This document shows positions 9,005 through 19,631 of a stretch of DNA of 64,000 nucleotides, one piece after another. How positions within the stretch are numbered: the stretch's first letter is position 1; each line of letters starts with the position of its first letter. Source of the DNA: Podospora bellae-mahoneyi (taxonomy: Eukaryota > Ascomycota > Sordariomycetes > Sordariales > Podosporaceae); NCBI RefSeq assembly GCF_035222275.1, contig NW_026946359.1, positions 7,378,001-7,442,000 of the forward strand, in the 5' to 3' direction. The notes below the pieces were generated by a model. That model was not told where the DNA came from, did no database searches, and saw only the letters and a list, made by a program, of their open reading frames with translations. The translations under genes and the position numbers were made by a program.

Positions 9005-12000
9005 CTAACCCTCCAGTTTGAACTCCAGCGTCGGCGCCTGGGTTTCGCTCATGCTGTTATCAGTGACGCCGGTCCTGCTAAGGGGTGGTATTGCCGGATC
9101 AACTCCGCCATCACAAATAGATATATTAGGCCGCTGTTCGAGCCGAGACAGAATGTGGTGAATTGCCGTGTACTTGGGATAGCCTTTCTCAACTGCTGCT
9201 TGGAACGCCGTCCAGCCATCAGAAGTAAGGGTATTAACGTCGGCTCCCGCTGCGAGCAGCTTCTTAACTACCTGGAGATGGCCTCGTCCAGCTGCTACTT
9301 GCAGCGCCGTCCGGCCATAAATAGCACCAACATTAACGTCGGCTCCCGCAACGAGCAGCTTCTCGACCACCTGGAGATAGCCTCCTTTAGCTGCTGCTTG
9401 CAGCGCCGTCTGGCCATCTTCATAAGCAGCAGCAGCATTAACGTCGGCTCCCGCTACAAGTAGCTTCTCGACCACCTGGAGATGGCCTTGTCCAGCTGCT
9501 GCTTGTAGCGCCATCCGGCCACCTTCATAAGCAGAAGCAGCATTAACGTCGGCTCCCGCTACGAGCAGCTTCTCGACCACCTCGAGATAGCCTCCTTCAG
9601 CGGCTGCTTGGAGCGCCGTCCGGCCAAAAGAAGAAGCAGCACCAGCATTAACGTCGGCTCCCGCTGCGAGTAGCTTCTCGACCACCTCGAGATGGCCTCC
9701 TTCAGCTGCTACTTGCAGCGCCGTCCGGCCAAAAGAAGCAGTAGCAGCATTAACGTCGGCTCCCGCTACGAGCAGGTTCTCGACCACCTGGAGATGGCCT
9801 TGTCTAGCTGCTGCTTGCAGCGCCGTCTGGCTAAAAGAAAAAGCAGTAGCAGTATTAACGTCGGCTCCCGCTACGAGCAGCTTCTCGACTACCTCGAGAT
9901 GGCCTCCTTCAGCTGCTGCTTGCAGCGCCGTCCGGCCAAAAGAAGAAGCAGCAGCAGCATTAACGTCGGCTCCCGCTGCGAGCAGCTTCTCGACCACCTG
10001 GAGATGGCCTCGTCCAGCTGCTGCTTGTAGCGCCGTCCGGCCACCTTCATAAGCAGAAGCAGCATTAACGTCGGCTCCCGCTGCGAGCAGCTTCTCGACC
10101 ACCTGGAGATGGCCTCGTCCAGCGGCTGCTTGGAGCGCCGTCTGGCCACCTTCATAAGCAGAAGCAGCATTAACGTCGCCTCCCGCTGCGAGCAGCTTTT
10201 CAATAACGGCCTCGTGCCCGTTTTGGGCAGCATACCACAGCGGCGTTCTGCTGGAGGTATCTGTCACATCTGGATCGGGTCTACGCCTGAGGAGTTCATC
10301 TGCGGCCTCGATGACTCCAAAGTATCCTGCTAAATGTAGTCCCGTCCCATTCCTTGGATGTCCTTGACTGTAGTTGATTTGCTTGTCGTCCATCAGCGCT
10401 TGACTCGATGCTTCGACCTTAGCTTTACTCTCAAGAAAGCCCACAACCACTTTACTCGATGTTGCAGCCTTGCGTGCATGATGCCCCCAGTTGCGCGCGG
10501 CGTAATCGTAGAGCGGGTTTGACTGTAACCGCTCCTCAAACTTACGGGCCGTTGTGCAGTACCCGGTCTCAAAGACGGTGAATGAGAGGTAAGTAACGCA
10601 GGTTGTCGTGATCTCAAATTCTGCGTTCGGATTCCATCGTTGCCGCGTCCCCTCGAGATATTCTTGCGTTGTATAGTGAACCAGCCGGATAATGCCACTG
10701 TGTTCATCGATCGTTACCAGTCCAGCACATACAGAGACCATGTCTTCGATGTATGGCAAGTCTCCGTCGTTAAGCTCGGACTTTCCCGGCTTAGTTGCAA
10801 GGGCGTGCCGGAGTTCTAACGTGGTAAGCTGTCTCTTTGCGCACGTGATCCATGCCAGAACCTCCATCGCAAGCTTCTTGCGACCCGGCATCTGCCCATC
10901 GATTATCATCATTGCTTTGTCGTACGCACTGCTCAGTACCTGGGCCTTCTGGTCCTCGTCTCGGCTTTGCCCTTGGTTCCGGAAGACTTGCAATGTGCTT
11001 CGAATATCATTTGGTGTCATCTTATCACAAAGCAAATTAAGATAGATTTGTGCCAAGAGAAACCTGCAACTGTCAGTGCCTGTGCTGCCCTTCCCTCCAG
11101 TTTTATACATACATTCCATCGACGGCTTCTGAAATCCCCGCCGTAATCTCTTCTCGCAGCTGTCGGTCCTGTTCGACGAAAGATGGTAACTGCGACATGT
11201 GACCTTCTAGGTATTGTGCAACATCGGCAGTACTTGCACGGATCTCCAGTGATATGCTGGTTTTGAAGCGATCAACGATCTCCGTGATATACCTCGATGA
11301 CGCAAAGATGTTTATTCCATGCATTTTCTGTAGGTTGAAGAGCTCGGAGAGAAACGTCTTCCGGCAGCTTTCGGATGTTTGGCATTCGTCAAGTGCATCA
11401 AGAACGATAAAGACTCTCGAACACGTCGCCGCCACGGACTGGAGAACTCTCAAGGTTTCGTCAAGTGATGGCCGCGTCTTCTTGGCCTTATGCTTGTCAA
11501 AGAGATCTTTAACGCTTCCTGGAACAGATGGTTGGCTCTCGGCTATCTGTTTCAGCACACTCGCCAGCAAGGCATCAATCTTCTGCTCGTCTTGCCGCTG
11601 GAAATTGAAGTAGATGTATGCGATGCCGATCCTCGGGTCGTTGTAAAACTTGGAACCGAGATAGTCAACCACGACTGACGTTAAGATCGTCTTTCCCGCC
11701 CCGGGGATACCTGGACAGAAGAGTGTCTGATTGCTGGCGGACAACCAACCCTTGAACTTTTCTGAGTCAAGGAGCCATTGCCCGGTTCCTGGTTGCCGTC
11801 TCTTAAGGTAGTCGCTTTGCTGCGGACCGTAGTCGATTTTTGTGAGCCAGTCGAGGACTTCTCTATCTTCCTCTTTCTCCAATTTGGACTTGATATGGGT
11901 GACGTCTTCTCGAGTTGCGGATGTCTCTTTGTGAACTACATGTATTATTAGAAGATATGCCATGACCCCGACCGGGGAATAACCAACCCTGCTTTAATGT

Positions 12001-13026
12001 GTGCTCCAATATATCCTTTACCGGACGCTCTCCGATAACCGCACTTGACTGCACATATTGCAAAAGCTCCTTCGCAAATGCTGCAGCCACGGCCGCCGCG
12101 TGCTCCTGCCAATCTTTATTCTTGTGCGAATCTGCGTAATCACAGATGCCTCGGATGACAATGCACGGGAAGTTGTTCATTAGTCCCGCCGCTTCCATTT
12201 CGACACAGAGAACATGGCCACCAAACTCCTCGTTGAGCCTATCTCGGAACGCAGCGTCTTTAATGACCTGGTTACCAGATGCGATCAGACCGTAATGCAC
12301 ATACACATTTCGCAGCTTCCCGCCATCTCCATCAACCGCAGTGTTCACCGCGGTGTCCTCCACTTGCTTGGCCCCAGACTCCATGGAAGGAAGGCCCTGG
12401 ATTGCTTTTTGGCTGCGAGGTGGATCGTCCGGTACGTCGAAAGGGTCCTCAAGGTGATCACGGCTGGCGTACTTCAGCGCCAGCCTTGGCCATTTGCGTT
12501 TTAGATCCTCTAGATACTGAGGTATCTTAGATCCGCTCATTTCATGTTCGGTCTCCAGTTTCGTTAAGGCAGTGCGGAGCGAGGAAGGGGGGTTGTTTAG
12601 CGACCCAGTCCGCTCGAACTTGCCCCCTTCTTTCGCCTTGCCCAAGTCCCACTGAACCACCCCAGGATACTGGCCCACTGGTGAGCTGACCACAACGTCG
12701 CCAAGCCGAACCTTAGGTGGAATACCGCCGCCGATGCCAACCATTAGACCAATCTTAATGGATGGAAAGGCGTTGGCCATCGAGGTCGCGACAGTCGCCG
12801 CCGAATTTGTTCCGATCTCGCCTTTAGGAAGGCAGGCTATGACGATATTATGCTTGCCGATGGATCCTAGGGTATACGTATTGTGATCATTTGATAGTTT
12901 CGGAAGATCGTCATGCTTGTGATCTAGCATAGCTGTCGCCGCGGTTTGTTCTTTGGGCAGAGCGCAGACCCATCCCACAGTATAGTCGCTGTGAGTTCTG
13001 GGCTCGGTAGCTGCTTGGGCATCCAT
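9005..13026 (-). CDS. NLR-like protein: nucleoside-phosphorylase domain, NACHT NTPase, ankyrin repeats
   Basis: Three exons (13026-11988, 11935-11113, 11063-9005) give 1306 aa. The introns are 52 nt (GTTGGT..TAG) and 49 nt (GTATGT..CAG). The start is ATG 13026, just before [16 protein letters not shown], the usual beginning of the fungal PNP_UDP domain (about residues 14-330, with [11 protein letters not shown]). NACHT follows: Walker A GIPGAGKT near residue 427 and Walker B VLDALDEC near 525. About twelve ankyrin repeats run from about 860 to 1265. Roughly nine of them (nt 9230-10230) are near copies of [19 protein letters not shown]. In fungi this architecture belongs to STAND receptors that sense non-self and launch incompatibility or innate-like responses. 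N-terminal PNP-like domains are presumed effector or signalling modules. The reading frame is intact across about 3.9 kb, so the gene is probably functional. Confidence 0.92.
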
Positions 13027-14439
13027 TGTGAGATAATCGGCTGGGCCTTTTCGAGGAGAACTGCAGATTTGGATGTCAATCAGCTTCGTCGGTTCGTCCG
13101 ATCGCGGGATTCTGTGGAGGTTCGACGGCAACGGATTGGATCAGGGAGCATCAAATGCCTAGCGTCGCCTGAGGGACAGGCATCGGGTTTAATTGCAGGA
13201 ACAAGAACCGCAAGGATAACTGAGAAAGAGTAATTGTTTAGCATTTAGCCCGCGGACTGGGCGCGAAGACGCCTTGGGCAGCAGCCACACGAACGTCAGC
13301 CCCCCACCATGTTCAGCTGCGCGGACTCTCACGCGTCCATGGCCAATCACTCCCGCCTCTTGGGTTGCGCTCCCACACCACTACCACGACATTTTTGGAC
13401 TGCGAATTGGTTGGTGAGCTGCATGAACAGCGAGGAAACCGACAAAGGAATCGGTGAAATGGGCCTACCCACTCCAGCGCGACGGACCTCACGGCACGCG
13501 TGGCACCAGAACGAAACAATCACAGCCTTGTGGGGTCCTCGACGGCCCCAAACGCATCGATCTCGCACGATCACGAGTGAATCTCGAAACGGGGAGATAC
13601 AAAACGGAGTTGGGTCCTCTCCAGAGACCTGTTTGCCACCGTGGTCGCGTGTATAAATAAAACTCCCATGTCAGGTACCTGTGAGGCACAGCAATCAATG
13701 CGCTTTCAACCAATCAGCTGAACACACCCAGCTTTCCACTTTTTGAGAGCCTTTCCAAAGAATTACAAGATTCCAGCAACGACAACAATACAATGGCGCG
13801 ACCACAGGGATTTTAAACACACAGCATTGCCAACACTTCAAGGCGGTGTGCTATGCGGTTCTCGTCTTGGCGGTTGGGAAAGAATCAAGTATAATCGGTG
13901 CCCATCATGTAATGCACGCGCGAAAAAACGGGAATTTCTTGCGGTTAACTTCTCTTACCGGGGGAGTATGTAGAAGCTCTTTTATTGAAAGAGCTAGACA
14001 CATGAGTTATATTTAATATGGGGAGGTAATTAAGACTATTCTTCATTTACCTGAAACAGAACTTCAGGCCGTTCAATCTATTCCTAGGAAAAGTAAGATT
14101 TTATATTAAGGAGGGCGGCACCTAAATATTGTGGTAAGCAGAAGGGATTTAAACGCCATTTCCTGGGTGTTAACCTAGAGTCCTGTTCCTAGACGGTAAT
14201 CAAGACTTTTTTCTTCTAAAATTTATAGCTTTAGTAAGAAATTCTGCTATGTCGCAAACCCCTGCGTAGCCTCGTGTTAATTTCACTGGCATGATCCTTT
14301 AGCATAGGCTACTTATATTTCTGTTTTATTATATGAGATAGCTCCTATAATTATTTAACTATAGTAACTAAGCCTGCGAGAGCGGTAGCTGATCCTAAGA
14401 AACTAGGAAGGTTTAACGCTATAAGTGCTTATTTCTTAA
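13027..14439. other. Intergenic; promoter side of the NLR, then AT-rich decayed sequence
   Basis: 13027-13800 is the upstream region of the NLR gene, with only overlapping short ORFs on both strands and no family match. From about 13980 the sequence becomes AT-rich, with many TAA/TAG triplets in every frame. This is consistent with RIP-decayed transposon DNA attached to the Pogo fragment that follows. Confidence 0.5.
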
Positions 14440-15095
14440 CGTACATTATCAGTGAGTCGCGCATATCAGTCGGTCGCGCACTCTCTACCACCCTACTACA
14501 ATTACCCTCAGTTATAACACACCAATATTAGGAACTAACTACAATTACATTAGAAATAGCTGAATCAGATAATTCCCCAGCCTCCTGGCAAGTGCGCGCC
14601 TTATGGCCAGGCTTGCCGCACACACCACAGCACCGAACCCTCGCACGCTCTCCCCCTGCATTACTACTATCCAGCTGCGTTTCTTGCACTCCCTTCCCAT
14701 CCACGGCCTTCTGATCCAGTAGATCCTGTGCCTCTTGTACAGTAAGTGACCCTCCAAGCCTTACGCGTGTTTTTTTTGGCTCTCCGGCGCTTGCTTAGTG
14801 CTTCATTGGCCTTACGGAGCGACGAGACCTCTGCACGAAGGAGAGCCACCTGGTGCATTATAGCCGTTGTACCTTTAGCAAGCTGGTCTACCGCAGCTAA
14901 CATTGAAGTCGGGGAGCTATTTTGATGGTTAGCAATGCGAGTCTTGATGAGCGTTGACTGTGAGTTGGCTTCTCGAGGGTTGTGTGGTGTTTGGGAGACC
15001 CAAGGTTGTGCAGTGCCGGGCCGTGAGTTTGGAGGTGTTGGCGTACGAAGCTTCACATCTAGCTTAGAAAGCACCCTCTCTGGATCGTATGGCAC
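14440..15095 (-). mobile_element. Pogo/Fot1-type transposon fragment (transposase C-terminus)
   Basis: The minus strand from 15095 encodes a Pogo transposase tail: YDPERVLSKLDVKLRTPTPP, a Ser/Thr/Pro-rich region, a coiled segment (LLRAEVSSLRKANEALSKR), then after a frameshift a zinc-knuckle-like end near 14600. The DDE domain is missing. Downstream, at about 14449-14492, lies the motif GTCGCGCA twice (AGTGAGTCGCGCA and CAGTCGGTCGCGCA), which may be the element's terminal region. The element is truncated on the side away from its 3' end. It is not the same Pogo lineage as the 1800-2271 fragment. Confidence 0.7.
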
Positions 15096-15184
15096 AAGGC
15101 CAGCACCCGCAAAGCCACCCTGTATATGTCACGGCGGTTGCACCGTGACCGTCGTTGATCCACTGATGGAGCTTGGCACATGCA

Positions 15185-15262
15185 GAGCACGAGCCAATGC
15201 GACTAGAAACATTTTGCATCTCGCTGCCGCGAGACCTGTTTGTAGCTCTTTGAGCTACGTCT
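15185..15262 (+). repeat. Hairpin-bearing dispersed repeat C, copy 2
   Basis: This is the second copy of the 7974-8049 repeat, with both hairpins intact (TCTCG..CGAGA and GTAGCTC TTT GAGCTAC). It lies between the Pogo fragment and the left arm of the inverted repeat at 15310. Confidence 0.6.
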
Positions 15263-15309
15263 TGACAATAGAGCCTGCCCGTACCTGACGGAATAGAGCC
15301 CAGACTGTA

Positions 15310-15360
15310 GCTTAGCTGAATACTACTGTCATTAACCTGTTAACCTGTGCTACCCGTGAC
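15310..15360. repeat. Left arm of a long inverted repeat
   Basis: This 51-nt arm, starting GCTTAGCTGAATACTACTGT, is nearly the reverse complement of 16930-16988. Weaker complementarity may extend outward to about 15295 and 17001. The two arms enclose the 293-aa gene at 15391-16272. Confidence 0.75.
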
Positions 15361-15390
15361 ATACATAAACATTCAAACGTCTCCCAAACA

Positions 15391-16272
15391 ATGGCGCCTC
15401 CAACCTTTCCCCCGGTTCCCAGGTCGCTCTTCTATCCGCGCCGGCCCAAAACGCGCGACAACGAAACCGCCCTCCGCCTCGAGGCCCTTGGGGCTAGCCG
15501 CTACACGACCTACGCCCAGCACCTGTGGGGATTCACCATCCTACGGACAGTCTACACGCCCGAATCGGACACTCTATTCCCCATCGCCATGCGACGGCTG
15601 GACGCGTGGGCACGCTATAGCCCCCACCAGGGCAGATTTCCGAAATATGGACAGGCGTATGAAAGCAAGGCCGTGACCGACGGGGAGCCCAACGAGGAAT
15701 TGGCAAAGAGGTTCTATTGCGACGTGATAGAGGACAAGGACAGGCTTGCGGGGATTCAGTCGGACGCCGAGGGTTTCGCCAAGCTCAGGGACTACTTCCG
15801 GGAGTGGTTGGTTAGCGTGGGCGTGCAGCCAGAGCTTCCGCCGAATTATAACGACGACGACGACGACGACACCGACGGTCCAGATCTTGATCCCGCCCTT
15901 GAGCCCAACGAGAGCCATGACGACCCGAGATTTCGCAGTGTCCTTGTGGTTGACGAGGAGTGCTTGCGTTCGCTGATTGAGGAACTACCCGATGAGACGC
16001 CCCCGCTGAGGACGGCAGTGGATAGAGAAGAATGGCTCAAGTACCTGCGCATGGGTAAGAAAGCGTGGCTTTGGATGCTGGATACGGGGTATATGACTCG
16101 AGACGAGAGTCAATTTTCTCCTCCTGGATTTCGAGGCTGGTTCAGGCTCGGTCCCACGGAGCTTCTCTGGGCCTGGTACGAATGGAAGAGTTACCTGCAT
16201 CGCCGATCCGATCCTTCCTGGAAGGTTCAAGAAAAAGATGGGGTTCCGGGAGTCTGGTGGTATTATTACTGA
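15391..16272 (+). CDS. Uncharacterised Trp-rich protein, 293 aa, between inverted repeats
   Basis: A single uninterrupted exon from ATG 15391 (context ACA-ATG-GCG) to TGA 16272. I do not recognise a catalytic motif. The style (HLWGFTILRTVYTPESDTLF near the N-terminus, an Asp-rich stretch of DDDDDD near residue 153, and a Trp/Tyr-rich C-terminus with LLWAWYEWKSYLHR) resembles orphan fungal proteins of unknown function often found in accessory regions. There is no signal peptide or membrane segment. Base composition is GC-rich compared with the surrounding repeats. A pair of inverted repeats (15310-15360 and 16930-16988) brackets it, suggesting possible carriage by a mobile element, though no transposase signature is present in the protein. 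Confidence 0.75.
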   Translation: MAPPTFPPVPRSLFYPRRPKTRDNETALRLEALGASRYTTYAQHLWGFTILRTVYTPESDTLFPIAMRRLDAWARYSPHQGRFPKYGQAYESKAVTDGEPNEELAKRFYCDVIEDKDRLAGIQSDAEGFAKLRDYFREWLVSVGVQPELPPNYNDDDDDDTDGPDLDPALEPNESHDDPRFRSVLVVDEECLRSLIEELPDETPPLRTAVDREEWLKYLRMGKKAWLWMLDTGYMTRDESQFSPPGFRGWFRLGPTELLWAWYEWKSYLHRRSDPSWKVQEKDGVPGVWWYYY

Positions 16273-16824
16273 GACGAACGTTAGCAGCAGCAGCAGTATG
16301 GTGGATGGAAAATCAATATGTTATGCACCGACCAATCTTGGAATCCGGCCAACTTTGACGACGCTCCGCAATCTGAGCGGGGTCGCCGGATTTGTGCCCT
16401 AGCCCCGGTATCAAATCTCGGCCCGGCGTGAGAAGCTCCCGACCGGCGTCGCGTCCCTCAATATATGGGCCACCTCTGTACATAGATCAAACCTTATACC
16501 AAAGAAAGTAAATTGTTAGCTACAAGACTGTTGCAGGAGACCACGTGGCTACGTAGCTTCCATTCTCCACACAGCCTACCGTCCCTGAGATTTCCCCTCT
16601 CTTTTTTTTCTATCATAGCGTGACACAGGAGGGGCCTGGGGGTCTCCATTAATTCATAGCCCGTTGCAATACTCTAGATCCTTCTAGATCCCGCCTCTTT
16701 CATCAATTCGAGTACTCTGTTTCGTTATGAAGATATGTGGCTCCAGAACACTTGGTAGAGACGTCGTAAAGTTAGGGCCCACCCGAATAACTCGAGATCG
16801 GGTTGGTTGGCTTAACGTACCAGG

Positions 16825-16939
16825 TGTCCGTGATATTTTGACAGCTTTGGAGCCGGAAATAGACATCGATTAAACTAGTGATAGATAGCCCTTAACCTCG
16901 GGAAATCATACTCGCTATACAGTCAAAGTGTCACGGATA
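16825..16939. mobile_element. Possible MITE of about 115 bp
   Basis: Imperfect terminal inverted repeats of 21 nt match at 16 positions: TGTCCGTGATATTTTGACAG at the left, and TATCCGTGACACTTTGACTG as the reverse complement of the right end. Most mismatches are transitions. The size and the missing coding capacity fit a miniature inverted-repeat element, possibly derived from a Tc1/mariner-like family. Target duplications are not clear. Confidence 0.4.
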
Positions 16940-16988
16940 GGATTGGTTGACAGGTTGACAGGTTAATGACAGTAGTTTTCAGCTAAGC
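16930..16988. repeat. Right arm of a long inverted repeat
   Basis: Reverse-complementary to 15310-15360, with an extra TTGACAGG-like unit (GGTTGACA twice) compared with the left arm. It overlaps the end of the putative MITE by about 10 nt. Confidence 0.75.
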
Positions 16989-17209
16989 GATAATCTGGGT
17001 ATTACGGGAGAGGTAGATAGTCGAGGCAAGCTACGATAAGTCTGACCAATTTGATTAAATAGTGAGCTAAAGAGGGAACAAAGGAAAGTAAACAAAGTCT
17101 AGCTACAAGCAGGGCTCTAGATATGGCCAAGCTTGGACCTGTGAAAGCACCCACGGGACTCTCACGTGGGCTGCGCTGCAAAGCTACATGTCATGAGCCA
17201 GGGCCGCGA

Positions 17210-17470
17210 CAGGTATATAAATATGAAATGGAACTATAGTTAAAATAAGTAGTACGTTGGTTCATATGACGATTCAACTAGGTCTTTCCCTTGATTTGCA
17301 AATTTGGTTTCGAACTTAACCTGGTTAATTTAGACCTTTTGAAATCAAACACATGTTTTCCAAGCTGAAATTGACAGGGGGGTAGGGAGGAAGAGGCAGT
17401 GCTGCTCTTAACTAAACACCCCACCCAAGTCCAAAAGCGGCAATACATTTCCCTTGACCGGGAACAACAA
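17210..17470 (+). repeat. Dispersed repeat B, copy 1
   Basis: About 250 nt are similar to 34633-34890 in the same orientation, with mainly transitions. Shared blocks include GAAATTGACAGGGGG, AGAGGCAGTGCTGCTC and ACCCAAGTCCAAAAGCGGCAA. No ORF. It is likely an LTR or an untranslated portion of a transposon. The sequence between its end and 17815 holds no recognised gene. Confidence 0.65.
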
Positions 17471-17815
17471 CGAGTAAAACGAGGTGTAATGGGAGGGTAT
17501 AGCTGTTAGTGGTCGGTCATCTGGCTTCAAAAAATGGTATATGTTATCTTCCCCACAATGGCCCATCGATGCAACTATCGCTGTACCACCTTGCGGCCTG
17601 ATCTCCCGTGAAGATCAGTAGTATTGGGGTCCGACCCGCAAGGTGGCCCGTTGAAAGCTTAACGCATTCATTCAGACCCGACCAGCATGCTTCCAGAACT
17701 GCTGCGCCGCAACACTGGTTTCAAAGGCTCGGCGATGGTCAGACCCCCCTGCATCACCACTCTAAGTCTGGTTCTGGACCACACTTTTGCAAATCTTTTT
17801 GGTCCCTTTAACACC

Positions 17816-19631
17816 ATGCTCGATCTGGTTATATCTACCGCTAGCTTTGCCTTCCAGATTCTTATGACCTACAACGGCTTGGGAAACGATGCTAAGGATC
17901 TCGCAAAAGAGATCAAAGGTATCTTGGGGAAGACAAGCACATGCAAAAAGGTATATAAGCGGATTCATGCAGGGGCAATTTAAGTCTCTTTTCCCGACGA
18001 GCTGCAGCGGAGATTGAGGATCAGTTTAGAAAAATGCCAGAAAACGTTATTAGAAGCTAAGCAGAAGTTCAAGAAGCTCCTTAAAAGTCGAAGCCGCAAA
18101 CTGCTATAAGTTCCAGACCTAGATGAAGTGAAAGGATTCAGAGATAACTTCCGGGCGAGAGACAGAGATTTGCGTTTAGTTGTGGAGGACATCCATTTGT
18201 AAGTTTCCTTTCCAGTGGTTTGCTTACGTAATAATATTTTCTATACCATGCTAAGTCACTGATACTAGTCTTATAATAGGGAGATAGGCGCCCAAACAAA
18301 CAAAGATGTCCGCCAAACAAAGGATATATACTACGAGACAAAGCGGATCTCTTACTATATAAGAGATACCGTCCATTAAATAAGGGACATGGCCTCGAAA
18401 TTACGAGGTCATATTAAAAGCAATAGCGCCGTAGCCTCCCAAACATAGGCCACCGTTTTTAATATCGAATCTTAACTATAATAACTTATCAATGCATTCC
18501 GCGTACCGAGTTCAGGACGCCAACTTACAGATTGGGTTTTGCCATTAGTGAGGACACTATTGCTGAACGGTGAGAGTATCGACAAGCGATAACTTCCTAA
18601 TAGGTGTACGGCTTTATAAAACGCTTATAGTAATCCTAATTGATCGGACAATAAAATTTCTCTTATTAGCTTTTTGCTCTACGAGAGCGCTGATCCAAGG
18701 CTTACTACCGAAGGTTATTAATTAACTTCCCTATATCTCGCCGCCTACAATAATAATATAAAAGTACTTCGGGCTATCAAAGGAAACTTAGTGCCGGAAG
18801 ATAAGGGGCCGGCTAATACTAAAGGACTCGATACTCGAACTATAAGGCTCCCCGTCTTCACCAAGGAACAAAATATAATGGTATTACCCTCCCGACCGTC
18901 GACTTCGATAAGCACGGTTTCCACGGTGCAGCGCTATAGAAGCCATAAAAGGGAATAGAAAGGCCTCCTATATAAGGCTAACAAGAACGGCAGAAATGTT
19001 CTTCGCATGGTTGCTTGGGGGGTAGCACTTGAGGCGGCCGAGTTCTTTATTCGAGAGATGGTGAGAGAGGTTGAGTAACCGGTTGATTAGGGAGAAGGAT
19101 TACAAGAGTAGAACGCCTTGGGATGTCTTGAATGGGCAGCTCTCCGGGGGAGATAAGGATGAAAGAGCGTTGAGGAGGGCGAAGGCTGCGCTGGAAAAGG
19201 CGGGTGCCCACTTGGATGCACCTCAAGAAAAGGACGTACAGACAAAGATACTACCTGAAGTCGACGAGCAACACGAAAATACAAACATTGCGCCGAATAC
19301 CACTCCGCGCCATCAACCACGCAGGAGCCCGTCTCAAGGCAGGTCCGAGGTTCAATCTTCACATCAACAACGGGACCGTTCTCGGGATAAAACCCCCGAC
19401 CCAGATCAACGACACAGTCGGCCTCCTAGCTACAACAATAACCTTGATCAATCCATAAGAGATAACCGAAATCATCCACAGGGCCACACGAAGCACGATA
19501 TAGCAGTCAATCTGAGCCTTTTGGTCAAAACCGGCAACGAAAGCAGCTTCAGAATCAAAAGGGCTACCTCAAACCTCCAGGTTGAGGAGATGAGGGCCGG
19601 TCAGTGGGCAATAATGACAGCCACCGTGTAA
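17816..19631 (+). pseudogene. Degenerate ankyrin-repeat gene, paralogue of the gene at 20825
   Basis: From ATG 17816 a frame resembles the intact neighbour at 20825: MLDLVIS then TYNGLG, and later a Leu/Lys-rich helix ending KFKKL. It is interrupted by TAA stops near 17981 and 18106. A donor GTAAGT at about 18199 sits at the same point as the neighbour's first intron. Further on, an ankyrin-like segment with LISFLLYESADP and LYLAAYNNNIKVLRAIK (about 18655-18785) parallels the neighbour's IKSLLEKGADP and VHIASYHNNVAALEATK. A terminal ankyrin-like segment (SRTPWDVLNG, then ALEKAGAHLD) lies at 19093-19220 in the frame ending at 19631. Several stops are of the CAA-to-TAA type and the 18200-18900 part is AT-rich, as expected for RIP. 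The tail is disordered and rich in Lys, Arg, Ser and Pro. Confidence 0.6.

Larger units (their letters stand above)
16565..17172 (+). repeat. Dispersed repeat A, copy 2
   Basis: Blocks 16565-16820 and 17003-17172 match 549-790 and 1106-1270. Between them this copy carries a short inverted-repeat element (16825-16939) and the right arm of the inverted repeat, both absent from copy 1. The insertions therefore came after, or independent of, duplication of repeat A. Confidence 0.6.

Noticed and set aside
9230-10230. Regularly spaced repeats reminiscent of a CRISPR array
   Set aside because: The period of about 100 nt is in-frame protein repeat coding for ankyrin units, and the organism is eukaryotic.
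9155-10333. Plus-strand ORFs opposite the ankyrin repeats
   Set aside because: Repetitive antisense shadows of the minus-strand ankyrin units; their Ser/Cys-rich periodic sequence follows from the repeat period.
13309-13713. Overlapping 60-115 codon ORFs on both strands upstream of the NLR
   Set aside because: GC-rich promoter sequence opens several frames at once; none has family features.
19204-19458. Hydrophobic frame possibly resembling an amyloid signalling motif
   Set aside because: It is an alternative frame of a disordered segment, lacks the paired-motif pattern of known fungal amyloid motifs, and has no supported splice link.
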